A stretch of DNA of 64,000 bases from an uncultured Oscillospiraceae bacterium (GTDB taxonomy: Bacteria; Bacillota; Clostridia; Oscillospirales; Oscillospiraceae). Location of the stretch: the NCBI GenBank assembly GCA_910587345.1, contig CAJUKH010000030.1, positions 62,001 through 126,000 of the forward strand. Reading direction: 5' to 3'. Positions within the stretch are counted from its first letter, which is position 1. Each line of letters starts with the position of its first letter. Under the pieces are notes generated by a model. The model saw nothing but the letters and a program-made list of their open reading frames with translations. It ran no database searches and was not told the DNA's origin. Positions 42,968-51,197 of the stretch are shown here, piece after piece. Made by a program: the position numbers and the translations under genes.

Positions 42968-43531
42968 TTATCCCTTTTTGCGGTACTGCTCCACTGCCGA
43001 AGTATAGAGGTCACCCCCGTGGGCATCCGCCACTACGATGACGGGGAAATCCACCACCTCCAGCCGATGGACGGCCTCCGGCCCCAAATCGGGATAGGCG
43101 ATGACTTCCGCCGAGCGGATGGCGTGGGACAGCACTGCCCCGGCGCCGCCCACGGCGGCAAAGTAGACGGCATTGTTGCGGACCACCGCCTCCAGCACGG
43201 CAGGGCTGCGGCGGCCCTTTCCCACCATGGCCGCCATGCCCAGATCCAGAAGCCGGGGCGTGTATTTGTCCATGCGGCTGGCAGTGGTAGGTCCGGCGGA
43301 GCCGATGGGCCTGCCGGGGCGGGCGGGGGTGGGGCCCATGTAATAGATCACACTTCCCTTCACGGGAAAGGGCAGCTCCTCCCCCCGGTCCAGCGCCTCC
43401 TGCATCCGCTGATGGGCGGCATCCCGGGCGGAGTAAATGGTCCCCGTGAGACAGACATAGTCGCCAATGCGCAGCTTGCCGGCCTCGGCGGCGTCAAAGG
43501 GGATGGAAAGATACTTTTTTTCCATGTCCAT
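42968..43531 (-). CDS. Class I fumarate hydratase, beta (C-terminal) subunit
   Basis: A 187-residue subunit corresponding to the C-terminal part of class I fumarases and to TtdB of tartrate dehydratase. Recognisable blocks are KLRIGDYVCLTGTIYSARDAAHQRM, YYMGPTPARPGRPIGSAGPTTASRMD and the closing IVVADAHGGDLY. With the alpha subunit it converts fumarate and malate. It lies nine bases after the alpha subunit gene, last in an operon with malic enzyme and aspartase. Confidence 0.92.
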   Translation of the reverse strand: MDMEKKYLSIPFDAAEAGKLRIGDYVCLTGTIYSARDAAHQRMQEALDRGEELPFPVKGSVIYYMGPTPARPGRPIGSAGPTTASRMDKYTPRLLDLGMAAMVGKGRRSPAVLEAVVRNNAVYFAAVGGAGAVLSHAIRSAEVIAYPDLGPEAVHRLEVVDFPVIVVADAHGGDLYTSAVEQYRKKG

Positions 43532-43540
43532 ACCTCCTTT

Positions 43541-44383
43541 TTACAGTACCCGGTGGGCGTGCCGGTTCACATGGCAGCAGATATTCACCGCCACAGGCAG
43601 GCCCGCAATGTGGGTGGGATAGGTTTCAATATTTACCGCCATAGCGGTGGTCGTGCCCCCCAGTCCCCCGGGGCCGATACCCAAAGCGTTGATCTTCTCC
43701 AGCATCTCCCGCTCCAATGCCCGGACGTAGGGGATGGGAGACTCCTCCCGCAGATCCCGGGTCAGGGCGTGCTTGGCCATCAGAGCGCATTTTTCAAAGG
43801 TCCCTCCGATGCCAACGCCTACCACCATGGGCGGGCAGGCGTTGGGGCCGGCCTCTTCAACGGCGGAGAGTATGGCGTTCTTGACCCCTTCCAGCCCGTC
43901 GGCGGGCTTCAGCATATAGATACGGCTCATATTCTCGCTGCCGAAGCCCTTGGGCGCCACCGTGATCTCCACCCGGTCCCCGGGGACGATCTCGCAGTGG
44001 AGCACGGCGGGGGTGTTATCCCCCGTGTTCACCCGCTCGATGGGGTCCCCAACCACCGACTTGCGGAGATAGCCCCGGTCATACCCCCGGCGGACCCCTT
44101 CGTCCACCGCCGTTTTCAGCGCTCCCCCTGTCAGATGGACCTCCTGCCCCAGACGGAGAAAAACCACGGTCATGCCGGTATCCTGACAGATGGGGATCTG
44201 CTCGGTCCGGGCCAGATGCAGATTTTCCTGAAGCTGGTCCATCACCAGTTTTCCCAGGGGAGACCCTTCCTCCTCCACCGCTTTGGTAAAGGCGGCCTCC
44301 ATATCCTCGCTGAGCGTATGGGTGGACTCAATACACATATCGCATACCGCCGCAGTGATTTGAGATACGTCTACTTCTCTCAT
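43541..44383 (-). CDS. Class I fumarate hydratase, alpha (N-terminal) subunit
   Basis: A 280-residue [4Fe-4S] subunit. Likely cluster cysteines occur in CDMCIESTHTL, ICQDTGMTVVFLRLG and GPNACPPMVVGVGIGG. The cluster is oxygen-labile, as expected for a strict anaerobe. The ATG at 44383 has GGGAGG seven bases upstream; upstream extension is not supported. Context (aspartase and malic enzyme upstream) points to fumarase rather than tartrate dehydratase. Confidence 0.92.
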   Translation of the reverse strand: MREVDVSQITAAVCDMCIESTHTLSEDMEAAFTKAVEEEGSPLGKLVMDQLQENLHLARTEQIPICQDTGMTVVFLRLGQEVHLTGGALKTAVDEGVRRGYDRGYLRKSVVGDPIERVNTGDNTPAVLHCEIVPGDRVEITVAPKGFGSENMSRIYMLKPADGLEGVKNAILSAVEEAGPNACPPMVVGVGIGGTFEKCALMAKHALTRDLREESPIPYVRALEREMLEKINALGIGPGGLGGTTTAMAVNIETYPTHIAGLPVAVNICCHVNRHAHRVL

Positions 44384-44396
44384 GGCTGCGCCTCCC

Positions 44397-45569
44397 TTAC
44401 ACCCGGGCCACACCGGAGCGGACCGCTTCTTCCGCCACGGCACGGGCCACGGTGTCGGCCGCCCGGCGGTCCAGTGCGGCGGGGAGGATGCACTGGGGAC
44501 TCAGCTCCTCGGGAGAGATCATATCGGCCAGCGCCTGAGCTGCCTGACGCTTCATCCCTTCGGTGATCTCCCGGGCACGGACGGAGAGTGCCCCTTTGAA
44601 AATGCCGGGGAATACCAGCACATTGTTGATTTGGTTGGGGTAGTCGCTCCGGCCGGTGCCCACCACTGCGGCCCCGCCCTTCAGGGCCTCTTCGGGCATG
44701 ATCTCGGGGGTGGGGTTGGCCATGGCGAAGACAATGCCCTCTTTCATGGTAGAGACCATCTCCGCCGTTACAAGGCCGGGACGGGAGACCCCGATGAAGG
44801 CGTCCGCCCCCTTCATCGCATCGGCCAGGGCGCCGTGCTCATGGCCCAGATTGGAGATATGGCTCAGCTCCTCCTGACCGCTGGTCAGCCCCTCGTCCCC
44901 TTCGCAGATGATGCCGTGGATGTCGCACATGATAATGTTGCCAAAGCCCATGGAAATGAGCAGCTTGCCGATGGCGCAGCCCGCCGCTCCGGCGCCGTTG
45001 ATCACCACACGCAGCTTGCCCATCTCCTTGCCGGTGACCTTCACGGCGTTCAGGAGAGCAGCGGCGGTGACGATGGCGGTGCCATGCTGGTCGTCATGGA
45101 AGACGGGGATGTCGCACCGCTCCTTCAAGCGGCGCTCCACCTCGAAGCAGCGGGGGGCGGCGATGTCCTCCAGATTGATGCCGCCGAAGCTCTTGGAGAT
45201 GAGCGCGATGGTCTCCACCAGCTTATCGGTGTCTTTGGTGTCCACGCAGATGGGGAAGGCGTCCACGCCCCCCAGTTCTTTGAAGAGGGCGCACTTGCCC
45301 TCCATCACCGGCATACCGGCCACGGGGCCGATGTCCCCAAGGCCCAGAACGGCGGTGCCGTCGGTGATGACGGCCACCAGATTGGCCCGGCGGGTCAGGC
45401 GGAAGGATTCCTCCTCGTCGGCCTGAATGCGAAGACAGGGCTCCGCCACGCCGGGGGTATAGAGAAGGGACAGGTCCTCCGGGCTTTCGATGTGCTTGCG
45501 GGAGATGACCTCGATCTTCCCCTGAAGCTGTCCATGTAAGGCGAGAGATCGTTCTGCGATGGTGCTCAT
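44397..45569 (-). CDS. NAD(P)-dependent malic enzyme
   Basis: A 390-residue decarboxylating malate dehydrogenase of the short bacterial type, giving pyruvate and CO2. Blocks include LLYTPGVAEPC, TDGTAVLGLGDIGPVAGMPVMEGK, metal/substrate motif PVFHDDQHGTAIV and the Rossmann loop INGAGAAGCAIGKLL. It stands between aspA and the fumarase genes, which makes pyruvate the exit from aspartate degradation. Cofactor preference cannot be settled by eye. Confidence 0.93.
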   Translation of the reverse strand: MSTIAERSLALHGQLQGKIEVISRKHIESPEDLSLLYTPGVAEPCLRIQADEEESFRLTRRANLVAVITDGTAVLGLGDIGPVAGMPVMEGKCALFKELGGVDAFPICVDTKDTDKLVETIALISKSFGGINLEDIAAPRCFEVERRLKERCDIPVFHDDQHGTAIVTAAALLNAVKVTGKEMGKLRVVINGAGAAGCAIGKLLISMGFGNIIMCDIHGIICEGDEGLTSGQEELSHISNLGHEHGALADAMKGADAFIGVSRPGLVTAEMVSTMKEGIVFAMANPTPEIMPEEALKGGAAVVGTGRSDYPNQINNVLVFPGIFKGALSVRAREITEGMKRQAAQALADMISPEELSPQCILPAALDRRAADTVARAVAEEAVRSGVARV

Positions 45570-45590
45570 GGTGTTTCCTCCTTTGCTGTA

Positions 45591-47006
45591 TCAGTTCTCC
45601 CCCTGAATGCCGGGGGCAGTCATGGCGTAGGGGTCCAGAATGGAATCCATTTGGGTCTGGGTCAGCAGCCCCCGCTCCAGAATGATCTCCCGGACGGGCC
45701 GGCCGGTGCGCTGGGCCTCCTTGGCGGCATCGGCGGCGGGTTGGTAGCCCACATGGGGGCAGATGGCGGTGATGATGCCGATGCTGCCGTCCACCAGGGC
45801 CTTGCACCGGTCTGCATTGGCGGTGATACCCAGAATGCAGTTGTTGATCAGGGTATCCACCCCCCGCCCGATGGCTTCGATGGACTGGAAGAGCGTGTAA
45901 AAGATCACCGGCTCGAAGGCGTTCAGCTCCAGCTGGCCGGCCTCGGAGGCCATGGTGATGGTCACATCGTTGCCCATGACCAGGAAGGCCACCTGATTCA
46001 CCACCTCGGGGATGACGGGGTTCACCTTGCCGGGCATGATGGAGGAGCCGTTCTGCTTGGCGGGCAGGTCGATCTCCCCCAGGCCGGTACGGGGGCCGGA
46101 GGACATGAGCCGCAGGTCGTTGCACATTTTGGACAGGGTGACGGCGCAGCTTTTCAGGATGCCGGACACCGCCGGGTAACAATCCAGGTTCTGGGTGCCG
46201 TCAATGAGGTCGGGGGCCTGGGTCAGCCCCTCCCCCGTCAGTTCCGACAGCTTGCCCACCACCCGGCGGACATAGTCGGCGTTGGCGTTGAGACCGGTGC
46301 CGATGGCGGTGCCGCCCAGATTCAAACTCCGCAGCTCCTCCTTGGCCCGGTCAAAGCGGACAATATCCCGGGCCACGGCGGCGGCATAAGCGTGGAACTC
46401 CTGCCCCAGACGGATGGGAACGGCGTCCTGCAACTGGGTCCGGCCCATTTTAATAATGCCGTCAAACTCCTTCGCCTTGTCCAGCAGGGCCTGCTCCAGA
46501 CGGCGGAGCTGGGTTTGGGTCTCGTTCAAAAGAGCGATGGCCGCCAGCTTGCCGCAGGAGGGAAAAACATCGTTGGTGGACTGGCCGAAGTTCACATGGT
46601 CGTTGGGGCTGACCAGAGCGTAGTCGCCCTTCTCCCCGCCCAGCAGTTCGATGGCCCGGTTGGCGATGACCTCGTTGGCGTTCATGTTCAGCGAGGTGCC
46701 GGCGCCCCCCTGGATGGCGTCCACAATAAACTCTCCGTGGAGCTTGCCGGCGATGACCTCGTCACAGGCGGCAACGATGGCGTCGGCCTGCTTTCGGTCC
46801 AGCTCCCCCACCGCCAGGTTGGTGAGCGCCGCCGCCTTTTTGATCTGGGCCACGGCAATGATAAGCTGGGGGTGCATCCCGTGCCCTGTGATGTGAAAGT
46901 TTTCCTTGGCCCGCAGGGACTGCACCCCGTAATAGGCCTCTTTGGGGACCTGCTTGTCCCCGATGGAGTCATGCTCCAGACGAAACCCGGTTCTTTTTTC
47001 CTCCAT
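45591..47006 (-). CDS. aspA: Aspartate ammonia-lyase
   Basis: A 471-residue fumarase/aspartase-superfamily lyase that splits L-aspartate into fumarate and ammonia. The superfamily signature GSSIMPGKVNP is at residues 320-330 and the aspartase-type block GGAGTSLNMNANEVIANRA is near residue 100. The overall sequence is closer to AspA than to class II fumarase, and the operon already encodes a class I fumarase, which supports aspartase. First gene of the operon; promoter at 47069. Confidence 0.93.
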   Translation of the reverse strand: MEEKRTGFRLEHDSIGDKQVPKEAYYGVQSLRAKENFHITGHGMHPQLIIAVAQIKKAAALTNLAVGELDRKQADAIVAACDEVIAGKLHGEFIVDAIQGGAGTSLNMNANEVIANRAIELLGGEKGDYALVSPNDHVNFGQSTNDVFPSCGKLAAIALLNETQTQLRRLEQALLDKAKEFDGIIKMGRTQLQDAVPIRLGQEFHAYAAAVARDIVRFDRAKEELRSLNLGGTAIGTGLNANADYVRRVVGKLSELTGEGLTQAPDLIDGTQNLDCYPAVSGILKSCAVTLSKMCNDLRLMSSGPRTGLGEIDLPAKQNGSSIMPGKVNPVIPEVVNQVAFLVMGNDVTITMASEAGQLELNAFEPVIFYTLFQSIEAIGRGVDTLINNCILGITANADRCKALVDGSIGIITAICPHVGYQPAADAAKEAQRTGRPVREIILERGLLTQTQMDSILDPYAMTAPGIQGEN

Positions 47007-47068
47007 GATATGGCCCTCCGTTTCTTTTTCTGTTTTGACAACTTTTTTCCCGGATATTCCTTGCTTTT

Positions 47069-47097
47069 AGTATAAAATTGTGATATTATATTTGCAA
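47069..47097 (-). promoter_or_regulatory. Promoter of the aspartate operon
   Basis: Minus strand TTGCAA, 17 bases, TATACT, about 65 bases before aspA. The -35 lies in the palindrome TATTTGCAAATA (47089-47100). Confidence 0.8.
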
Positions 47098-47104
47098 ATA
47101 CATA

Positions 47105-47141
47105 TTAAATTATATATATTATAGATAAATAACTATATTAT
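47105..47141 (-). promoter_or_regulatory. AT-rich 37-bp motif, copy upstream of the LysR gene
   Basis: Read on the minus strand it begins ATAATATAGTTATTTATCTA and continues TAATATATATAA. About 30 of 33 aligned bases match the copy at 48094-48130. It lies just upstream of the aspA -35 and overlaps the leader of the LysR gene, the expected place for a LysR-type operator. Confidence 0.6.
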
Positions 47142-47155
47142 AAGGTGGAATGGCT

Positions 47156-48097
47156 ATGTTCCAGGGGATGCGGTATGTGTACGAGGTCTACAAAGAGATG
47201 AGCTTTTCCCGGGCAGCCAAAAATCTGTATATCAGCCAGCCCTCCCTCAGCACGGCGGTCAAGAAGGCGGAGGACCGGATCGGCTTTCCCATTTTTGACC
47301 GCAGCACCTCCCCCATCCAGCTTACTGAGCTGGGGCGGGAGTATATCCGGGCCGCCGAAACCATGCTGGATGTGGAAAACGGCTTTCGCAGCTATGTGGA
47401 CGACCTGAGCGGGATGCGGAACGGCTCCTTGACCATCGGCGCCACCAACCTGTTTGCCTCCTTTGTGCTGCCGCCTTTGCTGGCCCGGTTCATTCAAAAA
47501 TACCCTATGATCCATATCGAGCTGGCGGAGAACGGCACGGTAACGCTGGCGGAGCAGCTGGCCGCAGGTAAGCTGGATCTGGTGGTGGACTATGCCCTCC
47601 CCGACGAGGCGGGGTTTGGGCGGAAATTTCTCTTTCAGGAGCATCTGCTGCTGGCAGTGCCGGCGGCCTTCCCCTGCAACGATCAGGCCCGGAATTACGC
47701 CTTTACCCCGGCGGCGGTGAAGGAGGATGTGCATCTGACCTCCCGGGTCCCCCCTGTTCCTCTGGAGCTGTTTCAGGAGGAGCCATTCCTTCTGCTGCGG
47801 CAGGGGAACGACACCCGGGAGCGTGCGGAGGCTCTGTGCCAAACCAGCCGCTTTTTCCCCAAGATCCGGCTGGAGCTGGAACAGCAGATCACCACCTACC
47901 ACCTGACCAGCTCCGGCATGGGCATCTCCTTTGTCAGCGATATGCTGATCAAACAGATCCCCGACGACCCTGGGGTGGTCTTTTATAAGCTGGACCCCCG
48001 GATCGCCACCCGGGAGGCCGGGTTCTACTACCGGCGCAACCGGTACATGAGCCGGTCGGTCCAGGAGTTTTTGAAGCTGTTGAACGGAGCGGCATAA
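47156..48097 (+). CDS. LysR-type transcriptional regulator
   Basis: A 313-residue regulator: N-terminal winged HTH (SFSRAAKNLYISQPSLSTAVKKAED, residues about 17-41) and a periplasmic-binding-like effector domain from about residue 85 (GSLTIGATNLFASFVLPPLL). It is divergent from the aspartate operon, so aspartate, fumarate or a related acid is a likely effector. The ATG at 47156 has AAGGTGG seven bases before it, better than the ATG two codons earlier. Its stop codon falls inside the second copy of the AT-rich motif. Confidence 0.92.
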   Translation: MFQGMRYVYEVYKEMSFSRAAKNLYISQPSLSTAVKKAEDRIGFPIFDRSTSPIQLTELGREYIRAAETMLDVENGFRSYVDDLSGMRNGSLTIGATNLFASFVLPPLLARFIQKYPMIHIELAENGTVTLAEQLAAGKLDLVVDYALPDEAGFGRKFLFQEHLLLAVPAAFPCNDQARNYAFTPAAVKEDVHLTSRVPPVPLELFQEEPFLLLRQGNDTRERAEALCQTSRFFPKIRLELEQQITTYHLTSSGMGISFVSDMLIKQIPDDPGVVFYKLDPRIATREAGFYYRRNRYMSRSVQEFLKLLNGAA

Positions 48098-48130
48098 AAT
48101 AGTTTTTATCTATAAGATATATAGCTATTA
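48094..48130 (+). promoter_or_regulatory. AT-rich 37-bp motif, copy downstream of the LysR gene
   Basis: Plus strand beginning ATAAAATAGTTTTTATCTAT and continuing AAGATATATAGCTATTA. It is an inverted copy of 47105-47141 and lies upstream of the SGNH hydrolase promoter, in the same orientation relative to that promoter as the other copy has to the aspA promoter. Confidence 0.6.
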
Positions 48131-48154
48131 GAAAATATCTTCAGGCGGTCTCCA

Positions 48155-48184
48155 TTGCGTTTGACCCTTAAAATATTGTATAAT
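48155..48184 (+). promoter_or_regulatory. Promoter of the SGNH hydrolase gene
   Basis: Plus strand TTGCGT, 18 bases, TATAAT, about 36 bases before the ATG. Confidence 0.65.
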
Positions 48185-48219
48185 GGCGGCAGCAAGATAA
48201 CCGAAAAGGAGGGTTTTTC

Positions 48220-48930
48220 ATGAAAGTTCTGTTCATCGGCAACAGCCACACCTTTGTCCACTATGTACCCGCCCGGTTCCAGCAGTTCTGTGCCAATAAC
48301 GGCGTCATTGCCGAGGCCGCCATGCTCACCCACCCCGGGGTGGGGCTTCACTGGCACGCCTGCCAGTCGGAGACCTATTTCAACTTGCTCTATGGCAATT
48401 TTGATGCGGTGGTGATGCAGCACAACGCCCACCCCTTCCCGGGGAAGGCGTCGGTGCTGGAGGGGGTGGAGGCCATCTGCTCCATGACCCCGGCCCGGAC
48501 GAAGAAGTATCTTTACATGACCTGGAGCGAGAAAAAGAACCCGGAGGGGCAGGCCATTATGACCGAGGCCTACGAGGAGGCGGCGGAGAAGTTCGGGGCC
48601 ACAGTGTGCCCCGTGGGCAGGCTATGGTGGCCCTTGATGGCGGCCCACCCCTGTGAGGAATTCTACTTCCCTGACGGGGAGCACACCTCGGTGCTGGGGG
48701 CCTCTCTGGCGGCGGTGGTCATCGGCCGGACCATTCTGGGCCTGCCCACCGAAAACGCCGAACGGTGCTATGAGGAGGCCCAGGCTCTGGTGCCCATGCA
48801 GCTGGACCCCCGGATGCCCGACATGGTTTGGGAGGACGGCAAAGCCGGGTTCAAAGGCTCCCGGTACAGCATTGAGATGGGAGTCGGCGAGGGGGGGATG
48901 TTGGGGTTCTCCCTGATTCCAAACAAATAA
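48220..48930 (+). CDS. SGNH/GDSL-like hydrolase
   Basis: A 236-residue cytosolic protein with the nucleophile motif IGNSHT (Ser9) and a C-terminal FPDGEHTSVLG that supplies the Asp/His pair, placing it in the SGNH hydrolase superfamily (esterases, acyl or acetyl hydrolases). There is no signal peptide. The substrate is unknown. Possession of the same upstream motif as the aspartate operon suggests control by the adjacent LysR protein. A strong terminator follows. Confidence 0.8.
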   Translation: MKVLFIGNSHTFVHYVPARFQQFCANNGVIAEAAMLTHPGVGLHWHACQSETYFNLLYGNFDAVVMQHNAHPFPGKASVLEGVEAICSMTPARTKKYLYMTWSEKKNPEGQAIMTEAYEEAAEKFGATVCPVGRLWWPLMAAHPCEEFYFPDGEHTSVLGASLAAVVIGRTILGLPTENAERCYEEAQALVPMQLDPRMPDMVWEDGKAGFKGSRYSIEMGVGEGGMLGFSLIPNK

Positions 48931-48940
48931 AAAGAACAAA

Positions 48941-48976
48941 AAATACCCGCTCTCTTTGAAGAGAGCGGGTATTTTT
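48941..48976 (+). terminator. Terminator of the SGNH hydrolase gene
   Basis: AAATACCCGCTCTC / GAGAGCGGGTATTT stem followed by TTTTT. Confidence 0.88.
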
Positions 48977-48979
48977 CCG

Positions 48980-49226
48980 GCAAGATATTATAAATGTTTG
49001 TTGTGTATAAGGTCATTGTCGTATGATTTTGCCACCCAAGAACTACAGATACTTCCCCCGCCTCAACTGGGTCATATGTATTTATTACCCATCCACAGCC
49101 GTCTGCCCTGTCAGTGTTTTCTGTTGGAACCTTAGACATGACAGTGTCAATGCCAACCAACATATTCGAGATGCCTTCTGATCCCGCCGCAACCGACCAG
49201 TAAATTGTCTTACAAACTCTTTTAAA
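48980..49226 (-). pseudogene. Fragment of an unidentified gene
   Basis: A minus-strand frame that reads like real protein (RVCKTIYWSVAAGSEG, then VINTYDPVEAGEVSVVLG, WQNHTTMTLYTTNIYN) but has no start signal and no stop of its own: it runs into the terminator of the SGNH gene and on into that gene's antisense strand. Base composition is less GC-rich than the surroundings. I read it as the remains of a gene cut at both ends; I do not recognise the family. Confidence 0.4.
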
Positions 49227-49419
49227 TCAATTTTGTATGTTTGGTAATTATAATTGCAATTATAAGAGTTATTGTTTCAGCTGCAAACGGAGCGACCCAA
49301 ATCATTTCTTTTCCAAATAGCATATCAAAAGTCAAATCCCAAATCCGCTGCTTTTTCAGTAAAACTTTTACATATTTTGTTACTCTTATTTTGTAAACAA
49401 AACTAAATTGATAAGTTCA
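49222..49419 (-). pseudogene. Relic of a MATE transporter C terminus
   Basis: In this minus-strand frame the last 33 codons before a TAA read MLFGKEMIWVAP, FAAETITLIIAIIITK and a basic end, which matches the final loop and twelfth helix of MATE transporters (FG-x-IW-x-x-P-x-AE). The frame is open for only about 65 codons before a stop and has no start signal, so the remainder of the gene has been lost. The region is AT-rich (a clear dip from the local composition), as expected for decaying or foreign DNA. Confidence 0.5.
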
Positions 49420-49442
49420 TATTTTATTTACAACCCTTTCTA

Positions 49443-49471
49443 TTGACATTCTTTGCCGGTGGTGGTAGAGT
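49443..49471 (+). promoter_or_regulatory. Promoter of the hrcA operon
   Basis: Plus strand TTGACA, 17 bases, TAGAGT, ending five bases before the CIRCE element. Confidence 0.7.
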
Positions 49472-49475
49472 ATCT

Positions 49476-49502
49476 TTAGCACTCAGAGATATTGAGTGCT
49501 AA
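49476..49502 (+). promoter_or_regulatory. CIRCE operator
   Basis: TTAGCACTC-N9-GAGTGCTAA, an exact match to the CIRCE consensus bound by HrcA. Its position at the transcription start means HrcA binding blocks the whole hrcA-grpE-dnaK-dnaJ operon until heat shock depletes active HrcA. Confidence 0.97.
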
Positions 49503-49533
49503 TCTCAATTTTTTGAAGAAAGAGGTGATGGTT

Positions 49534-50607
49534 TTGGAGTTGAGCGACCGAAAGAAAAAGATCCTCCGGGCCGTCATCGAGTGTTATGTACAAAACGCCG
49601 AGCCGGTGGGGTCCAAGGCGGTGGCCCAGTGGGCCGGGCTGGATGTGTCCCCGGCCACCATCCGCAACGACATGGCGGACCTGGAGGAGCAGGGCTATCT
49701 GGAACAGCCACACACCTCCGCAGGACGCATCCCGTCGGCCAAAGGCTACCGTCTCTACGTCAACGAGTTGATGGAAGACTACAAGCTCTCCATTCAGGAG
49801 ACCGAGCGGATCAACGAGGCCTTGCGGGGCAAGATGAGCGCACTGGACAAGGTCATCGACGAGGCGGGCCGGGTGGTGGCCAAGCTGACCCAATACCCCG
49901 CCTTCGCCCTCACCGCCGCCCCGGAGCGGGTGACCATCCGTCGGTTCGACCTGCTGGCGGTGGAGGAAAGCTCCTTTATCGCCGTGGTGATGACCGACAC
50001 CAACGTGGTCCGAAACAAACTCTTTAAGCTGGAAAGCCCCACTTCCCAGCCTCAGCTGCAAATGCTGGGGACCCTTCTGAACACCGGATTTACCGGGTTG
50101 CCCCTCTCCGAGCTGGCCCCCGCTTTGGAAAAGGTTGCCCCCCATGCGGCTCCGGAGGCCTATGAACTCATCCAGCTGGTGGTAGAGTTCGGCGCTGAGG
50201 TACTGGAGGAGCTGGCCCGGAGGGATATCCACACCGCCGGCATCGCCAATCTGCTGGAGCACCCCGAATATAAATCTCTGGAGAAAGCCCAGCCACTGAT
50301 GAGCCTTCTGTCCGAAGCCGATTTAGGCCCCTTGCCCGCCACCGTATCCTCCGGCGGCCCCACCGATATCGTTATCGGACCGGAAAACGTGAACGAGGCA
50401 TTGAAAGATTCCAGCGTCATCATGGCAAGCTATGACCTGGGGGACGGAATGAAGGGACTCATCGGCGTGGTGGGACCCACACGAATGGATTACGCCAAGA
50501 TATCGGCCCGGCTGGCCTATGTGGCCCAGGGCCTGTCCTGGATCGCCGGCCAGGGGGGGCTGCCCCCCGGCGGGCTGCCGGATGAACATGATACCAAGGA
50601 GGCATAG
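49534..50607 (+). CDS. hrcA: Heat-inducible transcription repressor HrcA
   Basis: HrcA represses class I heat-shock genes through CIRCE and needs GroEL to stay active. The N-terminal winged helix is present (DRKKKILRAVIECYVQNAEPVGSKAVAQ; SPATIRNDMADLEEQGYL), followed by the GAF-like domain and the C-terminal dimerisation part. I favour the TTG at 49534 (357 residues, then ELSDRKKK), because AGAGG lies eight bases upstream; the ATG two codons earlier is only two bases from it. It leads the operon with grpE five bases after its stop. Confidence 0.95.
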   Translation: MELSDRKKKILRAVIECYVQNAEPVGSKAVAQWAGLDVSPATIRNDMADLEEQGYLEQPHTSAGRIPSAKGYRLYVNELMEDYKLSIQETERINEALRGKMSALDKVIDEAGRVVAKLTQYPAFALTAAPERVTIRRFDLLAVEESSFIAVVMTDTNVVRNKLFKLESPTSQPQLQMLGTLLNTGFTGLPLSELAPALEKVAPHAAPEAYELIQLVVEFGAEVLEELARRDIHTAGIANLLEHPEYKSLEKAQPLMSLLSEADLGPLPATVSSGGPTDIVIGPENVNEALKDSSVIMASYDLGDGMKGLIGVVGPTRMDYAKISARLAYVAQGLSWIAGQGGLPPGGLPDEHDTKEA

Positions 50608-50612
50608 CCCTG

Positions 50613-51197
50613 ATGAGTGAAGAAAAAGACATCCGCCCCGAGGAGGCGGAGGAGCTGGAAGCCACCCCCGAAACCCAGGGTGGAGAAGACACCGCCCCGG
50701 AGGCGGAGACTCCCCCGGAGGAGGCCGACGGGGAGGTCATTGAGGTCAATCCCCTTCAGCCCCTGCTGGACGAGATGCAGGCCCAGCTGGTGGAGAAGGA
50801 GGACAAACTGCTGCGGCTGGCCGCCGAGTTTGACAACTTCCGCCGCCGAAGCCAGAAGGAGAAGGACGGCGTCTGGGCCGACGCCACCGCCAAGGCGGTA
50901 AACGCCCTGCTGCCGGTCTATGACAATCTGGAGCGGGCCTTGAAGCAGGAGACCGCCGACGAAGCCTATAAAAAAGGCGTGGAAATGACCATGGCGGGGC
51001 TGATGAAGGCACTGGAAGGTCTGGGCGTCACCCAGATCGACGCTACCGGCCGGCCCTTTGACCCCAATGTCCACAATGCGGTCATGCATATTGAGGATGA
51101 GAGTTTTGGAGAAAATACCGTAGCCGAAGTCTTCCAGGCCGGGTTTATGCTGGGGGAGAAGGTCATTCGGTTTGCCATGGTAAAAGTGGCGAATTAA
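50613..51197 (+). CDS. grpE: Nucleotide exchange factor GrpE
   Basis: GrpE drives ADP release from DnaK. The 194-residue protein has an acidic, Pro/Glu-rich N-terminal 45 residues, a long dimer-forming helix (QAQLVEKEDKLLRLAAEFDNFRRR) and the C-terminal beta wing (FDPNVHNAVMHIED; VAEVFQAGFMLGEKVIRFAMV). AAGGAGG precedes the ATG. An unusual 180-base gap with a structured element separates it from dnaK. Confidence 0.96.
   Translation: MSEEKDIRPEEAEELEATPETQGGEDTAPEAETPPEEADGEVIEVNPLQPLLDEMQAQLVEKEDKLLRLAAEFDNFRRRSQKEKDGVWADATAKAVNALLPVYDNLERALKQETADEAYKKGVEMTMAGLMKALEGLGVTQIDATGRPFDPNVHNAVMHIEDESFGENTVAEVFQAGFMLGEKVIRFAMVKVAN

Noticed and set aside
43541..44383. Tartrate dehydratase alpha subunit
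   Set aside because: Sequence alone cannot exclude it, but the operon with aspartase and malic enzyme makes fumarase the consistent function.
48768..49163. 131-codon minus-strand frame as an intact gene
   Set aside because: Its second half is antisense to the SGNH hydrolase and crosses a strong terminator; only the first part reads like protein, so I list it as a fragment.
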